Shown here in pieces: positions 1 to 8,772 of a stretch of DNA of 13,609 nucleotides (position 1 is the first letter of the stretch; the number at the start of each line of letters is the position of its first letter). The notes beneath the pieces are model-generated. The model ran no database searches. It was not told the DNA's origin and saw only the letters and a program-made list of their open reading frames with translations. The position numbers were made by a program, and so were the translations under genes. This DNA comes from Euperipatoides rowelli (taxonomy: Eukaryota > Onychophora > Udeonychophora > Euonychophora > Peripatopsidae). The DNA is taken from NCBI GenBank assembly GCA_003024985.2, contig PXIH01S0001842.1; one strand, given 5' to 3'.

Positions 1-340
1 GCCACATATTTCATGTACAGTATATTTTGCCAAAATTATAAAGAGGTATCTACCTAAATATAAATTAACCTCTTTTTACGAACCCATAAATAAACAAACA
101 TTATTTTTAGACTATGTTTTTTCCCCAGGATTTTTTTCATGGACAACATATTAGGAGAATCTATTAATTCAATGAGGACAAATTTCAATTTTTTATATAT
201 TCATGGAGGAATGTAAGAAAAGTTAAATAATATGGCAACATCTTAAATCCAAATATCTTTTAATTTTATTGACTTAAGTTTTAATTTTGTTAGAATTGAT
301 AATTTTAAAAATATAAATGATGAAGATACATAATTGATGA
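1..340. other. AT-rich stretch without recognisable gene
   Basis: Long runs of A and T, with stop codons in every frame. I recognise no protein motif, RNA gene or clear repeat unit here. The first bases (gccacatatttcatg) share the 'ggccacat' word with the repeat at 351-416, so that repeat family may begin outside the window. Confidence 0.5.
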
Positions 341-422
341 AATATGCAAAAGGCCACACAAACGCCTCATGTAAGGCCACATATGACCTTATGGAAAATA
401 TGTAAAAAGGCCACACAACCTG
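341..422. repeat. Short direct duplication with 'aaggccacacaa' core
   Basis: The segment beginning aatatgcaaaaggccacaca at 341 recurs as aatatgtaaaaaggccacac from 397, a period of about 56-57 bases. Between them, aaggccacatatgacctt (373-390) is an imperfect palindrome centred on an ATATG core. This looks like a two-copy duplication, or part of the end of an unknown repeat. No function can be assigned. Confidence 0.5.
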
Positions 423-604
423 AAAGCCGCGGAGAATGGTAATGTGAGAAAAAAAATATATTCTTGAATGAGGAAAAAATAGTAAGGAAGTGGTCTACAA
501 GTTTAAATTAAAATAAAATAAATGATCTGGTTATATAATATCACTCTGCATTACCTAGGTATATATTTAAAATGTTTGATGGCCTCACATCAAAAGGATG
601 TAAG

Positions 605-655
605 TAAACCAATTGAAGTATAAAAGGAAGTTTTGGTGATGTCACAGACTAGCTA
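605..655 (+). promoter_or_regulatory. Candidate RNA polymerase II core promoter (CCAAT, CRE-like, TATA)
   Basis: TATAAAAGG at 619-627 is a very good match to the metazoan TATA box. CCAAT lies just upstream at 609-613, closer than usual. TGATGTCA at 637-644 is one base from the CREB/AP-1 type site TGACGTCA. A start site 25-32 bases downstream would fall around 645-655, near 'cacagact'. Downstream there is no ATG until 806, and a strong splice donor at 808, consistent with a non-coding first exon. In AT-rich DNA a TATA-like string can arise by chance, so the cluster, not the single motif, is the argument. Confidence 0.35.
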
Positions 656-807
656 TATATTACAACACAATACTTTTGTCAGGTACTTAGCTAGCAGAGG
701 TAATCAGAAGAATTCTGTGGATTTCTGCCTCTGCAACTTTTTCAGGCTTAATTAATCAAATTTTTACTTGTTATATTCTCAAGCTTTTCCTGAAACATTT
801 CATCAAT
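650..807 (+). other. Possible non-coding first exon ending at a strong splice donor
   Basis: The sequence after the TATA cluster has no ATG until 806 and ends at the donor AAT|GTGAGTAA (GT at 808-809), close to the metazoan consensus. Two weaker donors lie inside it: CAG|GTACTT (GT at 683) and GAG|GTAATC (GT at 700). If it is transcribed, it would be a 5' UTR exon of about 155 bases, with the coding exons downstream. I could not link it to a convincing next exon. This is inference from signals only. Confidence 0.25.
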
Positions 808-1110
808 GTGAGTAATCCTTGACTTTATCTATTGATTTCTTATTTTGATGCTCTTGATGGATTGAATATAACTTGAGATGCATTTTATTAAACATGGCTT
901 CTAATGGATTTAATTCACTAATTTGAGCTGAGGCATTTTCACAATGTTTTTCTTGGTTCTTGTTTACGGTTGTAAATGTCTCTATTTTTTTTTTAGAATA
1001 ACTCTAATAGTTTTAAAATTGAGGAAGTGAATGTTATGCATCTGTATGATGCTATTTAATTTTTATTTCCATTTTTAAAGTTTCGTATAATTTGATACCT
1101 TTTCCAAATT

Positions 1111-1296
1111 TTGGGTATACATAAATGGAAATATGTCAGACATCTCTTGAGAGGGTCTGCAGAAATTAGACTAGTAACAGTACTTGAGGGGTGGACAGAA
1201 AGGAAAAAAAAAAGGGAAAGACCAATGGGAGAATGGCTGGATGACCTTAAGAACTGGGTTAACAGCAGGAAGTACTCAGTATTAAAAGGTCAATGA
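1111..1296 (+). pseudogene. LINE-type reverse transcriptase C-terminal tail, fragment A
   Basis: An open stretch of 61 codons reads like the region after the polymerase domain in non-LTR retrotransposon ORF2 proteins. It begins with a KWKYVRHLLRG segment, corresponding to the 'W.GHV.RG' block of the family. A basic linker (ERKKKRERP) follows, then GEWLDDLKNWV, corresponding to the 'RP..RWLDDI..W' block. The open stretch begins at a TTG codon and has no promoter or start of its own, so it is a 5'-truncated remnant. Endonuclease and polymerase domains are absent. It ends at a TGA, after which the sequence is full of stops. Its wording differs from fragment B at 1470, so it belongs to another family. 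The family assignment rests on motif recall, not on a search. Confidence 0.6.
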
Positions 1297-1469
1297 GTGT
1301 GAATCTCCATCTGAGAATGAACCCAATGTTGACAATGACAGGAATGTAGAGATAAGTTGGCAATTTTACTAATTGACTTTATCAGTAATTAAATTGAATG
1401 ATACTATTTTTAATTTGAAAGAACTAGAGTCATTCATAGTTTTTATAATTTCTATTTTATTAGTGTTAG

Positions 1470-1931
1470 GCGTGTTGTGCAACAAAAGAATTTGTTAACG
1501 CTAAGAGAAAGCTCTATAAGACTGTGGTGACATCCACAATGTTGTATGGAGTGGAGACTTGGGCAATGACTAAGGCACAGTTTAAGAGATTGGATGCTAC
1601 AGAGATGAGAATGTTAAGATGGATATGTGGTGTTATTAGATTGGTAAGTGGTAGATTGACTAAATTATCCAAGAAAGTTTAAGAGAGAAGACTGCAATCG
1701 TATGAACATGTTTATAGAAGGGCTGATACAAATGTGGGGAGGAGAGTATCTGAATTGTTTGTAGATGGTGCAAGGAGAAGAAGAAGAAGACCAAAGAGAA
1801 GATGGGTGGACTATGTGAGGCAGGGTCTGAATGAGAAGAGGATGATGTAAAAGGATGTATGGGACCGAGACTGATGGAAGAGATTTTTCAAAAATGTCGA
1901 CCGCACATGAGCGGGACAGGATGAAGATTAG
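1470..1931 (+). pseudogene. RTE-like LINE reverse transcriptase C-terminal tail, fragment B (broken)
   Basis: One frame running through 1521 carries the typical end of an RTE/BovB-like ORF2 protein. In order it shows YKTVVTSTMLYGVETWAMTK, then EMRMLRWICGVIRL, then a basic RRRRRRPKRRWVDYV block, then KDVWDRD and a final GQDED before the stop at 1929. The family reads 'LYG.E.W', 'AEM.MLR...GV.R', 'GRPK.RW.D' and 'DR..WR' in the same order and spacing. Stops inside the frame at 1680, 1848, 1872 and 1908 show that it is dead. The polymerase catalytic block and endonuclease are missing, as expected for 5' truncation during target-primed reverse transcription. The arginine run comes from an AGA repeat and may be a local expansion. 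The 3' tail after 1931 is AT-rich without a clear microsatellite. Confidence 0.85.
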
Positions 1932-3330
1932 TTTCTTATAACTGATAATTATATTATTGTTTATATTAATATTTAGTTTTAATGTTGCGACAAGTATTTA
2001 GAAAAAAAAAAAATCCTTATCTGATTTGCGTTTTCTATTCATTTTCCTTCATAGTTAATATATTCAATGGTTCAACATATTTTTATTTATCTGTTCTACA
2101 TGTTTGGGCTAATTCCCATTAAATAATTTTTATATGATTTCTAGCTCTCAAAGGTATGGGTTTTTGTTATTGTGATGAATTTTAAATAGATTCCTTTTTA
2201 AGTTTTGTTAGTTTAGTTATCTTCAGTGATCCATCAATTTTTCTACTTTTTATAACTATAAATTTTGATTATTTTTTTTGTATATTCAATTCAATTCTTT
2301 TATTAATTTCACTAATATATCCCTTGTAATCATATATTTGGCTCATTGAACATATCATCAATTTTAATTTATTGAATTTGTGCATTTACTGTATCATAGT
2401 TACCGCCTTTGAAATTGAACATTGTATATCTCTTTGTATTGTTTTTAATTAATATAATTATATAATTCTCTAACACTGAATTATAATTAACTTCTGTTAT
2501 TCAGATTATAAATCAAAACAATAATCACCTTTATAAAATTTTATCTATAAAACTAAAACTGAAAAGTTATTCAAACTTGAAAATTGACATTTTCAACTAG
2601 GAAAAAGTGTTTTTTTTTTTTATTTGGATCAGCAATAGGCTAAAAGGTTATTTACACAGTGAATTAATAGATATTATATATCTTTGGTACTTGCAGGTGA
2701 CAAAATGTCACTCACACCACTATTAATAAACAACAATAGTTAAAAAAAATCACACCACAATTAATTAACTTAAATAATTAGTTATCAAGCAATATTATTA
2801 GAAGTTGAATTTGATTAGACTTTATGTTTTAAATAAAGTATTTATATTAATTTAGAAGAATAATAACCATTTATCTCTTTCATTTGACAGGTTTTCATAG
2901 GAAAAATCTTTTTTTTCCTTGTGCCAAAATCATCTGAAACACCAACTGCGCTAAGTGCAACTTCTAATATAAGGAACAGCTACGTTGAATGATGCTTGTG
3001 AAAAAAAAAAAAACCCAACTAAGTCAAGATCAATGTTAATTTCCATATTTCTTATATTGATCAATAGATTTACCAGATTTAACTCATTCAACTTAATATG
3101 GAATTGAGTTTCCATGAGAGGAAAAAAAAACTTAGAATGGCATTTGCATAATGAGTTTGACTTTATGGTAAACTTTCTCATAAAACGCAGAAAAAAATTC
3201 TAAATATGAGTGATTGAAAATGTAATTTTTGCCATCTATTTGATCACTCTCTGTCACATACACCGCATTATGAAAAGTGGACTAGCACTTACTGTATATG
3301 CGTGGATAACACCTAATGGTTGTCATCATC
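1932..3330. other. AT-rich stretch without recognisable gene
   Basis: Homopolymer A/T runs dominate (for example around 2000, 2275, 2611 and 3000). Some acceptor-like words (tacttgcag before 2698, catttgacag before 2891) are present, but no open, motif-bearing exon follows either. A minus-strand open frame at 2951-3181 has low-complexity composition and no recognisable motif. I see nothing that can be supported as a gene. Confidence 0.5.
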
Positions 3331-3339
3331 TTCAAAATA

Positions 3340-3365
3340 AATAATAATAATAATAATAATAATAA
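3340..3365. repeat. (AAT)n trinucleotide microsatellite
   Basis: About eight uninterrupted AAT/ATA units. Ordinary simple repeat in AT-rich DNA, likely length-polymorphic. Confidence 0.9.
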
Positions 3366-3538
3366 ACATTTAAATCCATTGCATGTCACCTATACAAATA
3401 AACCTTAATTTTATCTCAATATGAAAAATCAGTAATAAAAACAAAAACATTATAGGTAGCAGTGAACAATTAGTAGCAAAATGTAGATAATAAGCTCATA
3501 AAGTTTTAATTTTTTTTCTTAATAGATGCCTGTTGGTA

Positions 3539-3553
3539 ACAATAGATGGCGCT
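3539..3553 (+). promoter_or_regulatory. CTCF-like motif (ACAATAGATGGCGCT)
   Basis: The core AGATGGCGCT matches the insulator-protein CTCF motif well (consensus CCASYAGRKGGCGC, 12 of 14 positions). It is one of the few GC-containing words in its surroundings. It lies just upstream of the mariner-like relic, so it may be part of that element or of another repeat and not a host insulator. A motif match alone does not show binding. Confidence 0.3.
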
Positions 3554-3589
3554 GTAATCACAAGAATCCAAAATGGCTTCTTTGCAGTA

Positions 3590-3910
3590 AAAGACTCATC
3601 AGTTGACAAGTTCCAGGCTTGGATAATTTTCCTACAGGACAGCGCACCGCCATATTAGGGATTAAATGTGCGAGATTTCCTTAATGCCACATTTGATGAC
3701 AGATGGAATAGGCAGGACAGTTTGACACCATGTCCAGCATGATCACCAGACATAACCCCTCTATTAAACACTAATGCTTGATGTCATGACATTGAAGACA
3801 AAGATAATACACTATCGGGTGGCTGTCTCCAAAGAGATGTTGAACAAAACACGATGAGAAGATAAATATCAACTGGATGCATTCCAAGCTACGAATAACG
3901 CTTGCGTAGA
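3590..3910 (+). pseudogene. Mariner/Tc1-like transposase remnant (broken)
   Basis: The frame through 3620 reads FLQDSAPPY, then GLNVRDFLNATF, DDRWNRQDSLTP and SPDITPL. This reproduces the familiar block of mariner-type DDE/D transposases: 'FQQDGAP.H', '.VR.FLN..F..RWIGR' and 'SPDL.PLD'. The second catalytic aspartate is present (GAC at 3638). The position expected to carry the third catalytic aspartate after 'PL' reads leucine. Stops in frame at 3656, 3740 and 3776 and loss of register afterwards show it is inactive. The N-terminal helix-turn-helix and first catalytic aspartate are not recognisable, so only the later part of the catalytic domain survives. No convincing terminal inverted repeats were found on either side. 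The enzyme would have cut and pasted its own element at TA targets. Confidence 0.85.
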
Positions 3911-4126
3911 AATGTGTTGAAATTGTAATAACATTTTATGAATCCACCTACATTTTGCCACAAATTGTTCATTGATTCTTATGAATTTTCATAATTAGTG
4001 AAATACTTTGTGAACACACTTTACATTAAAACAACCCAACTATAAAATCGTAACCCTAACAATATTTGATAATTGAAGTTGTCTTTATCACTATGAAATC
4101 ATAATATATTTCCCCCCTTTAAAAGC

Positions 4127-4181
4127 ACAAAAAATGTATTTAAGTATAAATACATTTTTTATACTTAAATACATTTTTTGT
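4127..4181. repeat. Perfect 22-base inverted repeat with overlapping alternative hairpin
   Basis: 4127-4148 and 4160-4179 plus two more bases (to 4181) are exact reverse complements around an 11-base loop. In addition, aaaaaatgtattta at 4129-4142 is also the exact complement of taaatacatttttt at 4147-4160, a word repeated directly at 4166-4179. The left arm can therefore pair with either of two right-hand copies, giving two mutually exclusive hairpins. It is AT-rich and could form by replication template switching. It could also be the core of a small palindromic element. Confidence 0.8.
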
Positions 4182-4189
4182 ATTTAATA

Positions 4190-4460
4190 CGAGAAAAAAA
4201 ATCTAAATTGTTTTGCAATAAATAAAGATTATTAATCAAATTAATAAAGTTTATTTTCCCTTAATTGCAATATTTAGCCGTGTTAAATGTGAATAACTTT
4301 AATTTTTCATCAATGTTTCTAATGAGCTTTATACTCACTACCTCACAAAACTTGAACATATAACCTTGCAAGTCTCAAGCCCATAACCTTGGGCTTTATA
4401 GCTCTTAACTTGACCGTATATGTCTTCAACAAACTTAAGCCCCTTTTGCATGAACATTTT
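4190..4460. other. AT-rich stretch; small hairpin only
   Basis: No gene is visible. A short stem, aagccc...gggctt (around 4378-4397), lies in a stretch with two 'ataacctt' words. Otherwise there is nothing I can support. Confidence 0.4.
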
Positions 4461-4463
4461 GTC

Positions 4464-4564
4464 CATGGCTAAGACATGGTTGAGTCAGGGACTATCATTT
4501 GCATGGGCATTTTCATGTGCATCTCAACCAGTCTTCTTGATATTGGCTGAGTCGTGGTTGAGCC
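4464..4564. repeat. Cluster of 'tggctaagacatggttgag' motifs, left copy
   Basis: catggctaagacatggttga begins at 4464, and a diverged direct copy ttggctgagtcgtggttgag is at 4543. Between them ctcaaccagtctt (4523-4535) is an inverted copy of aagacatggttgag with one missing base. Repeated motifs in both orientations are common near the ends of MITE-type non-autonomous DNA transposons. The element's borders and target-site duplication are not identified. Confidence 0.5.
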
Positions 4565-4569
4565 TTATT

Positions 4570-5520
4570 TTCTGATTCAAATGCATCTGAGCCATGTTAA
4601 ATTGATTCTTGTGAGATCTTTAATCCTCCTGACATATAATTTTTATGTTTAAAAAAATATTGAAACGGAACGAAGTTTATTGTCTTATTAAAGTACATTA
4701 CAATTTTTTAAGTTTAATCAAAGATTATGACAACACAATGAAATAGTAGCGGGAGTTTGAACTATCAAAAAAGTAATTCAGTTAGATTTTACAATTTTGT
4801 ATTCAAATGTTAATCACATTATAAAATGGTGTTAATCGATACATTATCGTAATCGTATAGATTATTCATTCAAGAATTTAAAGTATTTTTTTCAGCTCAA
4901 AAATAGAAAATAAGTCAATAAACGCTCCATAATTCATTTATTTTTAAACATTAGTTGAATTGACTTTTTTTTTCTTTCAGAACATAAATAGATATAGCTG
5001 AAACGCAATTAGCCCTTTCCACTCAAATGTCGATATATCATAAAAAAATTCCTGTTCCATTCAACTGTCGATTAAAAATCGTCATTTTGACATTTTATTT
5101 ATTTAATTATTTACCAATAATTGTTTGCCTCAAAATTGTTTCAAATTAGTAAAATTTATATTCAAAAGAACTAAAATTTATTTATTTGTTTTTAATCATT
5201 CCAAATGATTTAAAAAAAAAAACTAAAATTAAAATCAAGCGATTTAAAAGAATGCAATGATGTAAAAAAAAAAAAGACTATAATAATTTGGAGTATAATG
5301 GAACCATTTATTAAAAATAATTTGAGTGGAAATGGTTAATGTTTGTGAAATTTTGATGTTCGATTTGGTACAAGTATTCTGTTAGTTTATTTATCAATTA
5401 GAAAAGCAAAACACTTATTCGTCTCTTTACATACTAAAATGTTTACACGAACTAAAATATTATATTAACTGATATTATATCAAAGTAGTTTTTATTGTAT
5501 AATAATTAAACTAACCGTGA
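4570..5520. other. AT-rich stretch without recognisable gene
   Basis: Repeated A-runs, many stops, and an acceptor-like polypyrimidine tract ending tttctttcag at 4980 that is followed quickly by stop codons in all frames. This segment lies between the two motif clusters at 4464-4564 and 5561-5635, and may be the interior of a decayed element. No protein motif is recognised. Confidence 0.4.
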
Positions 5521-5560
5521 TTGAGACAGAGTTGTATCCACATGACTTCAGGTAAACTAT

Positions 5561-5635
5561 CGTGGCTAAGACAGGAACCACGTGATAATTCCAACACCAA
5601 ATCTTTGTTTTGGTCAAGATGTGATTCAGCCAAGG
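5561..5635. repeat. Cluster of 'tggctaagacatggttgag'-like motifs, right copy, mainly inverted
   Basis: cgtggctaagacaggaacca begins at 5561 and folds back on itself (cgtgg/ccacg). tggtcaagatgtgattcagc begins at 5611; its reverse complement resembles the 4543 motif (ttggctgaRtc...ttgaSc) at about 15 of 22 positions. The opposite orientation relative to the left cluster, about 1.1 kb away, would fit subterminal inverted repeats. Divergence is high, so this is tentative. Confidence 0.35.
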
Positions 5636-5886
5636 TTTTAATAATTGTCCATGTAAAATTCATGCTACCAACTCTACTAAACTGATTAGACTAAAATAAA
5701 ACATTATCATATTAATAGAAATAAAAAGATGCCAATGCGCCGTGGTTGTACAATTTTGTGCCCAGCCATGGGTGGAAAATGAGAAATTTTCTTTTTACAT
5801 CAGTATACACTGGGAATTTTTTATAATTACAGGTAACTTGAAATCACTTAAAACTATCAATAATTGGATTTATGGAACTTCGCCTG

Positions 5887-5923
5887 GCTTAATGAGATTG
5901 ATGAATGGAAGCTTTCATTAAGC
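5887..5923. repeat. 9-base inverted repeat gcttaatga / tcattaagc
   Basis: Perfect arms at 5887-5895 and 5915-5923 around a 19-base loop. It sits in a slightly GC-richer patch (5880-5960) between AT-rich flanks. No coding frame or known element is associated with it. Confidence 0.5.
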
Positions 5924-6132
5924 GCAGAATCACAGTTTGAAACTCGTGTGCAGACAACTAAATCTTGTAAATTTTATATATAGTCTTAATAAAAAAAAAT
6001 AAGATAAATCAGTAATAAACAGCATGTAGCCTTAAGGAGAAATACTTCTTTCTAGTTAACATAAATTATTTTAAATGTAATGAGGAAATTATTAGTTTTT
6101 TTAAAGATACAAATTATGTCTTTTTTTTTCAG

Positions 6133-6194
6133 TTAGAAGTGGTGACAATGTGGCAATAAAGCACGGCCATCAAGCTCTTATGACATATACTGAG
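6133..6194 (+). other. Exon-like segment between splice-type signals
   Basis: A long T-run ending in CAG (to 6132) is followed by an open frame starting at 6135 that reads RSGDNVAIKHGHQALMTYTE. It ends at a possible donor GAG|GTAGGG (GT at 6195). The wording loosely resembles the N-terminal 'VAL..G...LTY.EL' strand-turn of adenylate-forming (AMP-binding) enzymes, but 20 residues cannot prove this. The frame stays open past the donor to a stop at about 6306. The minus-strand frame at 6178-6369 overlaps it and shows no motif. It could equally be chance or old repeat sequence. Confidence 0.2.
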
Positions 6195-6434
6195 GTAGGG
6201 GTTCAACTACATCGGGTTTGGCCCAAATCCTTGATCCTTTCTTTCTGGGGAAATTCAGGACGAGGGTGTTTCTTGTTACTGGTGCTAAAGATGAAAACTT
6301 ATGGTCTCTAAATCTCCTGAGGAACTGTTGAGAAGAAATTAAAGATGGCTGACCAGTTTTCTCTATCAAGAAAATTATATCAAATTTAGTTTGTGTTTGT
6401 AAATAGAAATGATATTCTGAAAATAAATATCACC

Positions 6435-6458
6435 GTTTCTCCCAGTTCAGGGAGAAAC
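6435..6458. repeat. Perfect 9-bp stem, 6-base loop hairpin
   Basis: gtttctccc (6435-6443) and gggagaaac (6450-6458) are exact complements around agttca. It is a compact, relatively GC-rich hairpin in AT-rich surroundings, followed by a run of nine A on the + strand. No gene end is visible next to it. Confidence 0.7.
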
Positions 6459-7340
6459 ATTAAAAAAAAATGTATTTTTGTTGTTAGAATTCTTATTTTC
6501 ATTAGCTTGAGAAATGTCGTATTAATGCATTAAATTTTAATTATGGTATTTTAATAAATAAAATTTCTATTACTTGTCTTTAGAATAATTAATTATTTTT
6601 CTGTATAAATTAGATATTTGATTGCTTGGGCTTTATTAAACATTAATATAATCTTCATTAATTATTAACTGTGATAATAATGTTGTACAGTCTGTGTATT
6701 TATTTCATTTTTCCTTTTAGTAAATGCATTTAATTTATCTAATCATCTCATCTTTTTTCCTTTCCCCACCAGTGTCGGTTATCATTTTCAAGGCAATGGC
6801 TTTATTTCCATCAATATTTAAATTTCTCTTATCAAACTGAATTTAAAAGAAATATTTTATTTAATACTGAAGTAAATACCAATACTAAGTAGAGATTTAT
6901 CAATAATTAATCATTGAATAAAATACTAGGCAAAAAATTAAAATATCTTAGAAATTCATAGTTATTACTACTTTAATGGGATATGAGTAAGGGAAATGAT
7001 CTAAATAAAAGAAATGAGGTACCTAGAAAAAATAATGGTAGTGGTAATATTAATGATTTCCCCTACATCTTTTAAATTTTAATCAACAATATTCAAAGTT
7101 GGTTACAATGTCATTAACATTTAAAAAAAAAAAAAAAAAGAACAAGAATTTTGACGAATTTACTTGAATTCTTATAAACACAATAAATTAGAAGTTATTT
7201 TAGTGCTGAAGGTATACAGTATATGGATTTTTTAACATTTATAAATAGATACAAAAACATTTGCTTAATTAAATTTTTTTCAGAGACAAAAATAATATTT
7301 TAAATACTACAGAATTCAATTTAATATATTTTTTTTTGTT

Positions 7341-7369
7341 TGTGGGGAATTGCACCCCCCCCCCCCACA
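7341..7369. repeat. C12 homopolymer flanked by 7-base inverted arms
   Basis: tgtgggg (7341-7347) is the reverse complement of ccccaca (7363-7369), enclosing 'aattgca' and most of a run of twelve C (7355-7366). Such a C-run is very unlikely by base composition here. It points to slippage or to a repeat element's characteristic tract. Confidence 0.7.
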
Positions 7370-7759
7370 TATAATTTATTAAATACTTAGTCTTCTTTAC
7401 ACATAAAATTTTTTAAAAATTGTAACTTCACAAATTAATTAATAACTTAACAAACAATACTTTCAAGCTATAACTTATAGTGTTAGGTAACATAAATACT
7501 GTCACATGCGAAAGTAACAATTGTATAGCACTAGAGAGACAAAAATTTGAAAGGTATACTAATGAATTAAATCCCCCCACCTCTTCTCATAAGATTCAAT
7601 TATTACAAAACAAATTGACAGAAATATAATATTGTAGTCAATCTTTATCAAATCAGGTTAAAGTTCAAAGGACAGATTTGTTACTCTTAGCAAAATAATA
7701 ATAGGTTATACACTAGGGCAAAAGCAGACATTTTAAAAAAATGATGGCAATAATTTTGT

Positions 7760-7770
7760 CCCCCCCCCCC
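7760..7770. repeat. C11 homopolymer
   Basis: Eleven consecutive C in a strongly AT-rich context. No other structure is evident next to it. Confidence 0.9.
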
Positions 7771-8066
7771 TAATTGTGACATATGTAATATATTATAATC
7801 TTAATGTTGTTTTTGTACTGTAACTGTTGCACATGCTCGGAGTTAAGTCTTATGTACAGTTCTCCAGTTTTTGCTTAGTATTGTCTTTCTTGACTTATCA
7901 TTAAATGTTCAGTGTTAATATCTATATTTGAGTATGGTATACTTTATTATAAACCATAACAGACATATCTTTTAGAAACTAAAAAGACATTTTACATGGC
8001 CCAAGGATTATTGAATGACTCAACTACGGTACTAAAAAAAAGCCTGCTAACCTACCTTAACCTTTG

Positions 8067-8772
8067 ATGGGATTTAGAAAGCCAGAAGTAATGACTCTAA
8101 TAGGAAATCTAGCTAAGAATTTTAAAAAGTTTGTCAAAAATTTGATGTATATCTCAAAGCAACAGGTAACATTAAGTAGTCGAGTGTTATACAGGTAGTC
8201 ACATTTTTAAACTTGGCGGTGATGAAGCTCATGACCTTTTCAATTATTTGGGCTTAGTGTAGAACAGTCTAATGATATCAGCAGACGTTTGAAAATTTTT
8301 GTAGCCCTAGAATGCTGTCTATGAAATATATGTGTTCTATCAGAGGAATATAAAACAAGGGAAGACATTCCATTATTTCCTGGCTACTATAAGAAAATTG
8401 ATCAAGTCATGTGACTTTGGAGAAGAGGAGTCTATGCTCCGGGATAGAATTGTGCTTGTGTGAGCAAACCAAATTTTGCAGGAATGTTTATTGATAGCCC
8501 CCGACCTGACACTACAAAAAGCTGTTGAATATTGTCAGGCCGCAGACATCTCCCAGGAACAGATGAAAGTCCTGCAAGGAGAAAGTAAAATAGATGCAAT
8601 TTTGTCATACAAAGATAAACTGGCAACAACAAGAAGCAATATGGCAGAGCAAGTTACTCATAATGCATTGAATAAGGATCTGTATAGTTGCAGAAAATGT
8701 GGGAAAAGTCATGGCAGATACAGATGGCAACATATTTGAAAAAATGTAGAATTTTTAACAGGCCCAATCACT
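8067..8772 (+). pseudogene. Ty3/gypsy-type retrotransposon gag remnant (frameshifted)
   Basis: Gag would form the virus-like particle that packages the element's RNA. Reading across frames gives a clear family pattern. It starts at an ATG at 8067 (MGFRKPEVMTLIGNLAKNF), followed by FDVYLKATG near 8141. GGDEAHDLFNYLG comes from about 8215. A long well-kept frame from 8320 to 8737 contains YEIYVFYQRN, SCDFGEEESMLRDRIVL and APDLTLQKAVEYCQAADIS. These match the capsid region of invertebrate gypsy gag proteins. A zinc knuckle begins with CRKCGKSH (from about 8692); its rest (KKCRIFNRPNHFAA) is in another frame from 8727. The stop at 8461 and at least five frame changes show it is dead. The frame from 8773 onward continues the spacer towards the protease. 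Confidence 0.85.

Larger units (their letters stand above)
6460..8060. other. AT-rich stretch without recognisable gene, holding poly-A and poly-C tracts
   Basis: No coding motif is seen in either direction. It contains an A-run of about 17 near 7122-7139 and C-runs at 7355-7366 and 7760-7770. The last part (about 7790-8060), just before the gag relic, is where the 5' LTR and leader of that retrotransposon would be expected. A weak primer-binding-like word (tggcccaagg, near 7998) is present, but no LTR pair can be shown. Confidence 0.4.

Noticed and set aside
2951-3181. Minus-strand open frame of 76 codons
   Set aside because: Phe/Asn/Ile/Leu-rich low-complexity composition driven by AT-rich DNA, with a start but no recognisable motif or splice context.
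4964-5000. Strong polypyrimidine-AG acceptor at 4980
   Set aside because: Every frame after it meets a stop within a few codons, so no exon is supported.
6178-6369. Minus-strand open frame of 63 codons
   Set aside because: No family resemblance. It overlaps the exon-like segment on the other strand, which has better signals, and a frame of this length is expected by chance.
7990-8010. Possible primer-binding site of the gypsy element
   Set aside because: tggcccaagg resembles a tRNA-lysine primer site only over a few bases, and no LTR border lies before it.
8432-8632. Minus-strand open frame
   Set aside because: It lies antisense to the well-supported gag frame and is a shadow of it.
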